From Peptococcaceae bacterium (GTDB taxonomy: Bacteria; Bacillota; Desulfitobacteriia; Desulfitobacteriales; Syntrophobotulaceae), in the NCBI GenBank assembly GCA_012523535.1, contig JAAYII010000116.1, positions 1-14,745 on the forward strand: a stretch of DNA of 14,745 nt, given 5' to 3'. Shown piece after piece: positions 8,235 through 14,745 of the stretch. Positions within the stretch are counted from its first letter, which is position 1, and each line of letters starts with the position of its first letter. Under the pieces are notes generated by a model. The model was not told the origin of the DNA, did not search any database, and worked only from the letters and a program-made list of their open reading frames with translations. A program made the translations under genes and the position numbers.

Positions 8235-9229
8235 TGATAAAATCCTTTGCTGCAAAATCAGGTTGTTGTCTGCTTGCAATAGTTGTAATCTTGTCGTGTT
8301 GCTCTTTGACCACCGTGACGGGGTGCGGCAGGCAACAACCCGAGGTCCAAGATATAAAAGCGGATACAGGCAGGAATAGCGACTTTATGTTTGAGGCCGG
8401 CGCCCAAACAAAGAATAGTTTTGAGGCTGACACCGGACGGAATGTGGTTTTTTCCCCCACTCATCCCAGTTTTATAACTGCCCGTGAATTTCATCCTTAT
8501 CTTTCATTTCCAAACGAAAAGAAATATGAGATAAAAGGGAGGATTGTAAGTGCCGTTGTGCCGCATCACTTGTTGGCAGGCCGGCTTATAGCGGGGGTAC
8601 TGCGGGAATTAGCCGTTCAGGAACCTGCCTTGCTTGTGATTATCGGTCCCAACCATACTAACAAGGGAGCCCGGATAATAACCGGTTACTACGGTTGGCA
8701 AACCCCTTACGGGGTAGTGGAAACCGATCATGAGGCAGTGTCCCGTCTCCTTGAGGCAGGGGTGGCCGTTAAAAATGAAGAGATTCTTGCCGAGGAGCAT
8801 TCCATTGGAGTGATAGTTCCTTTTGTCCGATTTTTTCTACCACGAGCAAAAATTGTTCCGCTTATTTTACATTACAATGTAAGTTTGGAAGAAGTAAAAG
8901 AACTCTTGCAGGTTTTGTACCCTTTCTTGAACCATCAGGCTGTTTTGCTCTCTTCCGTTGATTTCTCTCATTATTTGACCGGAAGAGAGGCCCAGGCCAA
9001 GGATCAAGAGACTTTGCAGCATATGCAAAATTTTGACTACCAGGCTCTTAAACGTTTGGGTAATGATCACCTCGATTCCCCGGCATCACTTTGCGCGGCT
9101 TTTCTTTGGGCTCAAAACAGGGGTATCAGAGATTTTATGGTTTTGGAAAATACAAATTCCGCTTTTATGTTGGGAAATGATTTTATTGAGACCACCAGTT
9201 ATTTTACCCTGGTGTTTACGGAGGATTAG
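8234..9229 (+). CDS. Memo-family (AmmeMemoRadiSam protein B) predicted lipoprotein
   Basis: This is a 331-residue protein of the Memo family, which is structurally related to metal-dependent extradiol dioxygenases and has no settled bacterial function. Family motifs are in order: VPHHLLAG (H111-H112), GPNHTNKG (H141), EEHS (H189), SVDFSHY (D243, H246) and C287, matching the conserved His/Asp/Cys pocket of human Memo1 (H49, H81, D189, H192, C244, from memory). The N-terminus is a lipoprotein signal: a basic start, a hydrophobic stretch and the lipobox V28-T-G-C31, so it should be lipid-anchored outside the membrane, which is unusual for the family. A linker of about 45 residues contains ADTGRN twice (43-48 and 65-70). 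The ATG overlaps the A2M stop (TAATG), suggesting coupled translation and a shared surface role. The AMMECR1 and radical-SAM partners are not in this window. Family assignment is strong; function is unknown. Confidence 0.88.
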   Translation: MIKSFAAKSGCCLLAIVVILSCCSLTTVTGCGRQQPEVQDIKADTGRNSDFMFEAGAQTKNSFEADTGRNVVFSPTHPSFITAREFHPYLSFPNEKKYEIKGRIVSAVVPHHLLAGRLIAGVLRELAVQEPALLVIIGPNHTNKGARIITGYYGWQTPYGVVETDHEAVSRLLEAGVAVKNEEILAEEHSIGVIVPFVRFFLPRAKIVPLILHYNVSLEEVKELLQVLYPFLNHQAVLLSSVDFSHYLTGREAQAKDQETLQHMQNFDYQALKRLGNDHLDSPASLCAAFLWAQNRGIRDFMVLENTNSAFMLGNDFIETTSYFTLVFTED

Positions 9230-9281
9230 TTAGGCAGCACATAATGGTGTGGGCGATTAAGTTTTTTTCTGAAGTAAGATT

Positions 9282-9290
9282 TGGTAAAAT
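9282..9290 (+). promoter_or_regulatory. Possible extended -10 element before the creatininase gene
   Basis: TGGTAAAAT (9282-9290) gives a TG-n extended -10 with TAAAAT matching 5 of 6. The -35 region is only a T run. It lies 35 bases before the ATG at 9326. No convincing terminator separates this gene from the Memo gene, so read-through transcription is equally possible. Confidence 0.3.
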
Positions 9291-9325
9291 CAATATAAAT
9301 GCAAAAAATATAATAGGAGGTACAT

Positions 9326-10159
9326 ATGGGCTACTCAATATTTCAAGAAACCATGGTGGACATGACTTACCAAGAGGTGGAACAGGCCGCGGCCAAGAAA
9401 TTACCGGTGCTGTTTCCAACCGCTGTTATTGAAGAGCATGGGCCTCATTTGCCATTAGGGGTGGATACCTATTTATCATACAATCAAAGCAAGCTGGTAA
9501 AAAAAGGCTTGCAGGATTTGGGAATAGATTCCGTGATCGCTCCGCCGTATTATTGGGGAATTAATGTTGCTTCCAATGGATTTGCCGGCTCCTTTTGCGT
9601 CAAACCGGAAACTATGACTGCAGTCCTGTGTGATTCCTTAGAATGTTTGAAAAAGTGGGGATTTGACAAGATATTCATTCTTAATTTTCACGGGGACTTC
9701 AAGCATAATTCCGCAATATTGGAGGCCGCCCGGAAAGCCTATGAGGAACTTGAGATTGGGGCTTATTTTATTGCTTCGGAAACATTCCTGCAAAGGGCAG
9801 GTATTACTGAACCAAAACCTTATATACTAATCCATAATGGAAGCTATTCCGGACATAAAAATAAAGAGTTACCGCCCGAGTATCTGGACATTCATGCCGG
9901 AAGCTTGGAAACCAGTCTTATGTTTAAGGATTTCCCCGATCTGGTAAACACTAAGCTGGCTAAATCTCTGCCTTCTTCAATGACAACCATGCAGGGGCTA
10001 ACAATTTGGGCCCAAGGAGGAGACAAAGCTAAAGAAATAACTCCCCAGGGATATTTAGGTCATCCAGCAGAATTCAGCCTGGAAGAAGCGGTTTCTTATA
10101 ATGAGCAACTGATTGCCACTATTCCCAAAATCATCAAAGATTTCTTAGACCAAAAATAA
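9326..10159 (+). CDS. Creatininase-family amidohydrolase
   Basis: This 277-residue cytoplasmic protein belongs to the creatininase family. These are binuclear metal enzymes that hydrolyse amide bonds in small cyclic or N-linked substrates, such as creatinine, formamidopyrimidine and mycofactocin precursors. The signature is IEEHGPHLPLGVD, with predicted metal ligands E36, H38 and D47. A second block, NFHGDFKHN (H122, D124), stands where most members have N-G-H-G-G-N. A third, HAGSLETS (H190, E195), is the family's usual HAG-x-x-ET block. Length is normal and there is no signal peptide. The start is set by AGGAGG (9315-9320) five bases upstream. The neighbours do not point to a pathway, and the altered middle motif makes activity on creatinine itself doubtful. 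Family membership is strong; the substrate is unknown. Confidence 0.88.
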   Translation: MGYSIFQETMVDMTYQEVEQAAAKKLPVLFPTAVIEEHGPHLPLGVDTYLSYNQSKLVKKGLQDLGIDSVIAPPYYWGINVASNGFAGSFCVKPETMTAVLCDSLECLKKWGFDKIFILNFHGDFKHNSAILEAARKAYEELEIGAYFIASETFLQRAGITEPKPYILIHNGSYSGHKNKELPPEYLDIHAGSLETSLMFKDFPDLVNTKLAKSLPSSMTTMQGLTIWAQGGDKAKEITPQGYLGHPAEFSLEEAVSYNEQLIATIPKIIKDFLDQK

Positions 10160-10218
10160 TACCTGGTTTTGCAGAACTCAATTTTATAGAACCCAATACC
10201 CTATTTAGCATGATTTTC

Positions 10219-10554
10219 CTAAGGCTTAATAGTAACTTTTGTCCCCACCGGTATTAAATTGGCGAGCTCAATGATATCTTTGTTGTACATCCTAAGACAG
10301 CCTTTGGAGACGGGTTTGCCGATAGACCAAGGATTATTGGTTCCATGAATACCGTAATGGGGTTTGCTTAAACCAAGCCAGTAGGCTCCAAAAGGACCTC
10401 CAGGATTTTTTAGCTTGTTGCTAATTGTAAATACCCCGGTTGGTGTAGCCGTAGCCGCCTTACCTATGCCAACCGGATATGTTTTGACGGTTCTGCCGTT
10501 ATCTAATAAATACAATTGGCGGTTGCTCAAAGAGACAACAATAGAATAAGCCAT
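10219..10554 (-). CDS. Single-domain YkuD-type L,D-transpeptidase
   Basis: This 111-residue protein consists of just the YkuD catalytic domain. L,D-transpeptidases of this type make 3-3 peptidoglycan cross-links or attach proteins, using a cysteine nucleophile. The conserved active-site block is HGTNNPWSIG (H70-G71) followed by SKGCLRM (nucleophile C87, R89). NPGGPFGAYWLGLS and TPTG also match the catalytic half of B. subtilis YkuD closely (recalled, not aligned here). The N-terminal LysM domain of that protein is absent, and there is no signal peptide or membrane segment. B. subtilis YkuD also lacks a signal peptide and is a sporulation protein, so a spore cortex or coat role is plausible here. 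The start has a strong AAGGGGGG-type ribosome binding site on the minus strand. It converges on the creatininase gene, with 59 bases between and no clear terminator. Confidence 0.93.
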   Translation of the reverse strand: MAYSIVVSLSNRQLYLLDNGRTVKTYPVGIGKAATATPTGVFTISNKLKNPGGPFGAYWLGLSKPHYGIHGTNNPWSIGKPVSKGCLRMYNKDIIELANLIPVGTKVTIKP

Positions 10555-10580
10555 ATCATCCCCCCCTTGATATTATATTC

Positions 10581-10605
10581 CCGGGACAGAAAAGCAGTTT
10601 CCCGG
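10581..10605. repeat. Inverted repeat in the divergent intergenic region
   Basis: CCGGGA (10581-10586) and TCCCGG (10600-10605) are perfect 6-base inverted arms with a 13-base spacer. They lie upstream of the YkuD gene and far upstream of the LtaS gene. On the minus strand a TATAAT (10577-10572) sits right beside it, but that is too close to the YkuD ATG to leave room for a leader. A regulator site is possible but unproven. There is no T-tract, so it is not a terminator. Confidence 0.35.
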
Positions 10606-10652
10606 TAAATTATTTAACTGATGGACGGCAGATTTGTCGGGGACGGATGAAC

Positions 10653-10682
10653 ATGACATTTCTTTATATTATTCGTTATATT
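10653..10682 (+). promoter_or_regulatory. Putative promoter for the LtaS-like gene
   Basis: ATGACA (10653-10658) and TATATT (10677-10682), each 5 of 6 to consensus, are separated by 18 bases and lie about 70 bases before the ATG at 10749. The stretch down to the gene is AT-rich. No riboswitch-like fold is evident in the leader. Confidence 0.35.
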
Positions 10683-10748
10683 ATTTTACGTATAGAGATA
10701 TAAAACAGGTTTACATATTGTTTTTTTATTGAGAATGGCGGGTTAAAG

Positions 10749-12470
10749 ATGGAATTGGCGTTTTATGTAGTTCTCATTGTTTTTTTACTGGTAAACGTCA
10801 TTAAGATTACTTTTTTTAATCTGATTATTACAGGTCAAAGGAAATTCACTTTCTTTTTATATAAATTTGCTTTTACTCTAATTATTACTTTATGGTTCAA
10901 ACTCTACCTGGTCTTGTGTTTCCCGGTGGGAATGGCTATTTACTATATATTGGAAGTTTTGTTTCTTTATATAGGAGTTTCCTATTTTAACTTTTATCAT
11001 TATTTTCTCCATCTTCGACAAAGTCTTAGGCTTCTCCGGGAATCCCTGGAATTGGTTCGATACAAGTCGGTCCCCAGGAGTTTTAACCAGCTACTTGCTT
11101 TAATTGATTTACCCTTTATGATTGCACTTTTAGTGTTGAATTATTTGGGTCGGCTTCCTGTTATTCGATTTAATTTAGCGGCTTTGTTTTTTGCTTGCAT
11201 GCTGTTGGTTTTAATATTTGAACTTGGCCACGCCTTAAGGGGAAAATCGATACTGCAATTGGTTAAAACCTATCCGCAAAGCGAACAGAAGGTTGTCGCC
11301 AACTATGGAACCTTAATCAATATGCTGCTTGATTTTTGCCTTTTTTTTAATAAAGAAAAGGTCATTAGTCAGTTCGATTATGGCCGGCCAAAAAAAATAA
11401 AAAGCAGAGAAATTACCGGGTCCGAAATTGATTTAAGCTATAAGTCTAATAAACCCGATATTAATCCTAATATAATTGCCATCCAAGTCGAGTCGTTGGA
11501 TGCCAACTCTGTAAACTTGCATTTCCAAGACAGTCCGGTTATGCCTTATCTTGATTCCCTAAAAAATACGAGCATTTATTTTCCTTATATGATGAACTAT
11601 CATAAAGCAGGTGGCACTTCTGATGCGGAATTTTCCATTATTAACAGCGTGGAACCCTTGAGCAAATATCCTTCCATAAAATTGACCGGCTACAACAATC
11701 CAAACTCTTTCGTAAAAATATTGGCCGCAAACGGTTACCGGACAGCTGTGTTTCATGGTAATAAAGGCAGCTATTATCAACGGCACAAAGCTTTTGCCAG
11801 TATGGGCTTTGCTGAATTCTATGACCTAAAAAAAATGGGCCTACGCCATGTCGGCTGGGGTGCCCCGGACCATGAAGTATTCGCATTTATGCTGAAGGAA
11901 ATGAAGGAACAAGTTGAACCGTTTTTTTATTACCTTATTACAATGAGCAATCATTGCCGTTTTACCAACGTGCTTAACTATTATTGGGATAAACGTTTTG
12001 ATTCAATCAAAAACAAGGAACTTAAACTGTATTTCAATTCCTTGTCCTATGTTGACACCACAATACATTCTTTTGTCAGGAAGGTTAATAGCCTGTTAGA
12101 GGAAAAAAACAAAAGAGAAGAATTGAAGTCGGCCAGGAAAACTTATATTTTAATTTTTGGAGATCACACCCCCGGTCTAAAAAAGAAGATATATCGCGAA
12201 GCAACTTTGGAAATAGAAAACAGGCACCTGGAATTTGTGCCTTTCTATATTCTAAGTCCGGAAAGAATTGTTTATCAGGAGACGGCCAAAGCAGCATCTT
12301 TTCTCGATATTGGGCCGACAATTCTTGACTTGGCTCGGATTGACACCTTTTTTACAACCTACGGGGAAAGCCTGATGCCTCCACATAAGCTCTCCAACAA
12401 GATTCCCTATAGGGATTATTGGTTTGACCGGGAACAGCTTTATCAACGGATCAAGAGGGAAATAACATAA
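10749..12470 (+). CDS. LtaS-like membrane phosphoglycerol transferase (sulfatase superfamily)
   Basis: This 573-residue polytopic enzyme has an extracellular alkaline-phosphatase/sulfatase-fold domain. LtaS-type enzymes polymerise glycerol phosphate from phosphatidylglycerol into lipoteichoic acid. Five hydrophobic segments (about 4-24, 35-56, 58-80, 115-133, 141-160) are followed by the catalytic domain. Visible active-site residues are E248 (VESL), the catalytic T290 (GGTSDAEFS), H402 (MSNH) and D472-H473 (GDHTP). These match in order and spacing E255, T300, H416 and D475-H476 of S. aureus LtaS (recalled). The protein is somewhat shorter than S. aureus LtaS. The ribosome binding site is weak (GGCGGG region), but no other in-frame start precedes it. 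The permease gene follows after 18 bases, so they probably share a transcript. It could also be a primase-type LtaS or another phosphoglycerol transferase. The fold and metal site are secure. Confidence 0.9.
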   Translation: MELAFYVVLIVFLLVNVIKITFFNLIITGQRKFTFFLYKFAFTLIITLWFKLYLVLCFPVGMAIYYILEVLFLYIGVSYFNFYHYFLHLRQSLRLLRESLELVRYKSVPRSFNQLLALIDLPFMIALLVLNYLGRLPVIRFNLAALFFACMLLVLIFELGHALRGKSILQLVKTYPQSEQKVVANYGTLINMLLDFCLFFNKEKVISQFDYGRPKKIKSREITGSEIDLSYKSNKPDINPNIIAIQVESLDANSVNLHFQDSPVMPYLDSLKNTSIYFPYMMNYHKAGGTSDAEFSIINSVEPLSKYPSIKLTGYNNPNSFVKILAANGYRTAVFHGNKGSYYQRHKAFASMGFAEFYDLKKMGLRHVGWGAPDHEVFAFMLKEMKEQVEPFFYYLITMSNHCRFTNVLNYYWDKRFDSIKNKELKLYFNSLSYVDTTIHSFVRKVNSLLEEKNKREELKSARKTYILIFGDHTPGLKKKIYREATLEIENRHLEFVPFYILSPERIVYQETAKAASFLDIGPTILDLARIDTFFTTYGESLMPPHKLSNKIPYRDYWFDREQLYQRIKREIT

Positions 12471-12488
12471 TTGGATGAGGTGAAATAA

Positions 12489-13784
12489 TTGACGCAGGCG
12501 AAAATCAAATATGGGATAGATGATAAACCCCCTATTCTAAAGCTAATCGCCTTTAGCATTCAGTGGTTGGCCATAATTGTCCCTACTTTAATCATCGTGG
12601 GTAAGGTTGTGGCTGATATTCATTTCGAGAGTTCTGGAGAACAAATCATATATTTGCAAAAACTGTTCTTTATGGCGGGCATTTCTTTGTTATTACAAGT
12701 TCTTGTCGGTCATCGTTTGCCTCTGGTTATTGGTCCGGCAACAGTCCTGCTTATTGGTGTGGCCTCAGCGACAAGCAGTAGCTATGCTGCAGTTTATTCC
12801 TCAATTTTTATTGGAGGTTTCCTCCTGGCTTTAATGAGTATAACAGGGTTATTTGCCCGGCTTAGATCTCTTTTTACGCCCAGAGTAGTCGCTACAATTC
12901 TGGTATTAATTGCTTTTACTCTTACCCCCGAAATCCTAGACCTTATAACAACCTCTGCCGGAAAAGCAAGCCCTTCCAAAAACCTGGTATTTTCTTTCCT
13001 TTTTGTTTTGGTCTTATTTTTAGTGAATAAATATTTAAGCGGTATTTGGAAGTCAACATTGATTCTTTGGGCTATGCTATTTGGAAGTTTGTTTTATATA
13101 TTGCTGTTTAAAAGTAGTTTCCCATTGGCGGCTGATCTGCCATTTCTGGCCGGTTTTTTTAAGGGCCTATCTTTTTCTTTTGACTTGGAAGCCAGTGTCC
13201 TGCTTTCCTTTTTAATTGGTTTTTTGGCTCTCTCCATTAATGATTTAGGATCCATTCAATCTGTCGGTGAAATTCTTAAACCAAGTGATATGTCGAAGCG
13301 AATTACCAGAGGAATAACGCTGACGGGAATACTTAACATTTTAGCCGGAATTTTCGGGGTTGTTGGGCCAGTGAATTATTCTTCAAGTCCCGGGGTTATT
13401 GTCTCCACAGGGGTTGCTTCGAGATTTACCCTTATTCCTACCGCACTGGGTCTTTTGGGGTTGTCATTTTTACCTAAAGTTATTGCCCTGATGGGCAGCA
13501 TACCTTCGGCAATAATCGGTATAGTACTAATCTTTATTATGTGCTCCCAAATTGCCGCCGGACTTTTGGTTGCCGTTGACATCAAGGGAGGTTTTACATT
13601 CGAAAGCGGCTTAATTATGAGTTTGCCTATCATGCTGAGTATAATTACTTCCTACCTCCCTCAGGATGGTGTTAACTCTTTTCCCGTATCTTTAAGACCG
13701 ATAATCGGGAATGGTTTTGTGGTTGGTGTACTTGCAGTATTGATTATGGAACATATTATATACCGCAAAGGAAAGCGTTCTTAG
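12489..13784 (+). CDS. NCS2-family nucleobase permease, atypical substrate-site residues
   Basis: This 431-residue integral membrane protein of the nucleobase:cation symporter-2 family (uracil/xanthine permease type) consists almost entirely of hydrophobic helices. Family blocks are GHRLPLVIGPATVLL early and SPGVIVSTGVASRF in the region of helix 10. By my from-memory comparison with E. coli XanQ, the helix-8 block LEAVGD is replaced by INDLGS (N251 in place of the substrate-binding Glu), and QNNGVI is replaced by SSPGVI (299-304). The transported compound may therefore differ from uracil or xanthine. The start is TTG at 12489, chosen because GAGGTGA (12477-12483) sits five bases upstream. The gene follows the LtaS-like gene by 18 bases and is probably co-transcribed. 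No purine riboswitch fits in that gap. The family call is good; the substrate is open. Confidence 0.82.
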   Translation: MTQAKIKYGIDDKPPILKLIAFSIQWLAIIVPTLIIVGKVVADIHFESSGEQIIYLQKLFFMAGISLLLQVLVGHRLPLVIGPATVLLIGVASATSSSYAAVYSSIFIGGFLLALMSITGLFARLRSLFTPRVVATILVLIAFTLTPEILDLITTSAGKASPSKNLVFSFLFVLVLFLVNKYLSGIWKSTLILWAMLFGSLFYILLFKSSFPLAADLPFLAGFFKGLSFSFDLEASVLLSFLIGFLALSINDLGSIQSVGEILKPSDMSKRITRGITLTGILNILAGIFGVVGPVNYSSSPGVIVSTGVASRFTLIPTALGLLGLSFLPKVIALMGSIPSAIIGIVLIFIMCSQIAAGLLVAVDIKGGFTFESGLIMSLPIMLSIITSYLPQDGVNSFPVSLRPIIGNGFVVGVLAVLIMEHIIYRKGKRS

Positions 13785-13851
13785 CGGTATTGGTGGAAAA
13801 AAAATATGCTCTGAAATTAAAATAGGATGTAGAAATGAAATGGAAAAGTGA

Positions 13852-14364
13852 ATGCCAATGCCAAGAAAACAGGTAGAACATACGATCGCGCCTTATTTTA
13901 ATGCCGACTCCAGAATTCTTATATTAGGAACCATGCCTTCGCCCAAATCACGGGAACTAGGGTTTTATTACGCTCATCCCCAAAACCGTTTTTGGCGAGT
14001 ACTGGCGGAAGTCTTAACTGAAAAAACACCGCTAACAATTGAAGAGAAAAAACTCATGTTACGTAAGTATGGTATTGCGTTATGGGATGTGTTAAAAACT
14101 TGTGAGATCCAGGGTGCGGACGATAACAGTATTCGCAATCCCATTGTTAATGATATCTCTATTATTCTATCCCAATGCCCTATCCAAGCGATTTATACTA
14201 CAGGGAAAAAAGCCACTTCCCTTTATAACAAGTACTGTTATCCGAAGACAGGAATGGAAACGATTTATCTTCCTTCTACCAGTCCGGCCAATTGTGCCAG
14301 GTATAGTTATGATGATCTTGTTAAGGCTTATCGGATTATTCTTAATCATCTTAACAGCGTTTAG
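13852..14364 (+). CDS. Hypoxanthine-DNA (deoxyinosine) glycosylase, UDG superfamily
   Basis: This 170-residue base-excision repair enzyme belongs to the uracil-DNA glycosylase superfamily, in the hypoxanthine-DNA glycosylase branch (family 6). That branch removes hypoxanthine, the deamination product of adenine, from DNA in the cytoplasm. The N-terminal active-site block is ILGTMPSPKS (22-33) followed by FYYAHPQNRFWR (N45 the likely catalytic Asn). The C-terminal block is LPSTSPAN (140-147), the DNA-contacting loop. Length is typical. The start is uncertain: ATG codons at 13852 and 13858 are both in frame, and only a weak GGAAAAG (13842-13848) lies upstream. The next gene starts 43 bases after the stop on the same strand, so the two are probably co-transcribed. 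Confidence in the family is high; lesion preference follows from the family and is not proved here. Confidence 0.87.
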   Translation: MPMPRKQVEHTIAPYFNADSRILILGTMPSPKSRELGFYYAHPQNRFWRVLAEVLTEKTPLTIEEKKLMLRKYGIALWDVLKTCEIQGADDNSIRNPIVNDISIILSQCPIQAIYTTGKKATSLYNKYCYPKTGMETIYLPSTSPANCARYSYDDLVKAYRIILNHLNSV

Positions 14365-14407
14365 GAAAGGAATTGTTGCGCGGAAGAGGGGAGGCTGGAA
14401 ATAAGTA

Positions 14408-14745
14408 ATGAGTTATTGGTTTGCTTTTGTTTTAACCTTGCTGGCCGGATTATCTACTGGGATAGGCAGTATACTGGTGTTTTTTACTAAAAAGGACAAT
14501 TCTAAATTTCTTTCGATTTCTTTGGGCTTTTCCGCCGGTGTCATGATTTATGTTTCTATGGTTGAGATTCTCCAAGAAGCGAAAATTACGCTAATTCAAG
14601 CCCTGGGTGATGTAAACGGTTCATGGTTAGCGGTTAGTGCATTCTTTGCCGGTGTTATTTTTATTGCCGTGATTGATAGGCTGGTGCCTTCAGAAGATAA
14701 TCCCCATGAAGTGTGCAGCACTACAGAACTTAGGGGGATACACTC
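14408..14745 (+). CDS. zupT: ZupT-like ZIP-family metal transporter (5' part, cut by window end)
   Basis: An open frame runs from ATG 14408 to the window edge, giving 112 codons of a membrane protein. ZIP transporters of the ZupT type import Zn(2+) and other divalent metals such as Fe, Mn and Co. The visible part has helix 1 (FAFVLTLLAGLSTGIGSILV), helix 2 with SLGFSAGVMIYVSMVEIL, the strongest ZupT-like block, and helix 3 (AVSAFFAGVIFIAVIDRLVP), followed by an acidic/His loop (SEDNPHE) where ZupT proteins have a metal-rich loop. The metal-binding helices 4 and 5 lie beyond the window. An in-frame stop directly upstream (14402-14404) excludes an earlier start. GAGGGGAGG (14386-14394 region) is rather far upstream, but GGAA is closer. 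It probably shares a transcript with the glycosylase gene. Confidence 0.88.
   Translation, partial: MSYWFAFVLTLLAGLSTGIGSILVFFTKKDNSKFLSISLGFSAGVMIYVSMVEILQEAKITLIQALGDVNGSWLAVSAFFAGVIFIAVIDRLVPSEDNPHEVCSTTELRGIH

Noticed and set aside
9240..9270. Possible terminator after the Memo gene (CACA/TGTG followed by a T run)
   Set aside because: The stem is only four base pairs and about a dozen bases separate it from the T run, so it is not convincing.
10160..10218. Bidirectional terminator between the convergent creatininase and YkuD genes
   Set aside because: GAACTCAA and GAACCCAA here are direct, not inverted, repeats, and I see no stem with a T-tract on either strand.
10572..10577. Perfect TATAAT (minus strand) ahead of the YkuD gene
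   Set aside because: Transcription from it would begin at about the ribosome binding site, leaving no leader, and no -35 element is at the right distance.
12471..12488. Purine riboswitch before the NCS2 permease
   Set aside because: Only 18 bases separate it from the LtaS-like gene, and they are occupied by the ribosome binding site, so no aptamer can fit.

Overview
The window looks like chromosomal DNA of an anaerobic, Gram-positive, probably spore-forming member of the Bacillota (Clostridia; a Peptococcaceae/Desulfitobacterium-type organism is my best guess, by inference only). The reasons are strong AGGAGG-type ribosome binding sites, T-tailed intrinsic terminators, moderately AT-rich DNA, a B. 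subtilis YkuD-like L,D-transpeptidase, an LtaS-type lipoteichoic acid synthase and no outer-membrane genes. I see no insertion sequence, tRNA, rRNA, CRISPR array or phage gene. Most of the window is ordinary chromosome. The unusual parts are the copper ATPase gene with an in-frame nested copZ and the A2M/Memo surface pair.

Region 1 (1-3002): the tail of an unidentified gene, an intrinsic terminator, a likely sigma-A promoter, then a Cu(+)-exporting P1B-1 ATPase. Its last 68 codons are a complete CopZ-like copper chaperone. That segment has its own in-frame ATG and a near-perfect internal Shine-Dalgarno, so the locus may make both a CopA-CopZ fusion and free CopZ. A terminator follows.

Region 2 (3003-9229): a two-gene unit with TAATG overlap. 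The first gene encodes a 1644-residue membrane-anchored bacterial alpha-2-macroglobulin whose thioester cysteine is replaced (RLEQ instead of CLEQ). The second encodes a Memo-family (AmmeMemoRadiSam protein B) predicted lipoprotein. Both products should sit on the outer face of the membrane.

Region 3 (9326-10554): a creatininase-family amidohydrolase on the plus strand, converging on a minimal single-domain YkuD L,D-transpeptidase on the minus strand.

Region 4 (10555-14745): a divergent intergenic region, then a co-directional series: an LtaS-like glycerol-phosphate transferase, an atypical NCS2 nucleobase-type permease 18 bases downstream, a hypoxanthine-DNA (deoxyinosine) glycosylase, and the start of a ZupT-like ZIP metal transporter that is cut by the window end. 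Overall the window combines metal homeostasis (CopA/CopZ, ZupT), envelope construction and surface proteins (A2M, Memo lipoprotein, YkuD, LtaS), and nucleobase transport and repair.
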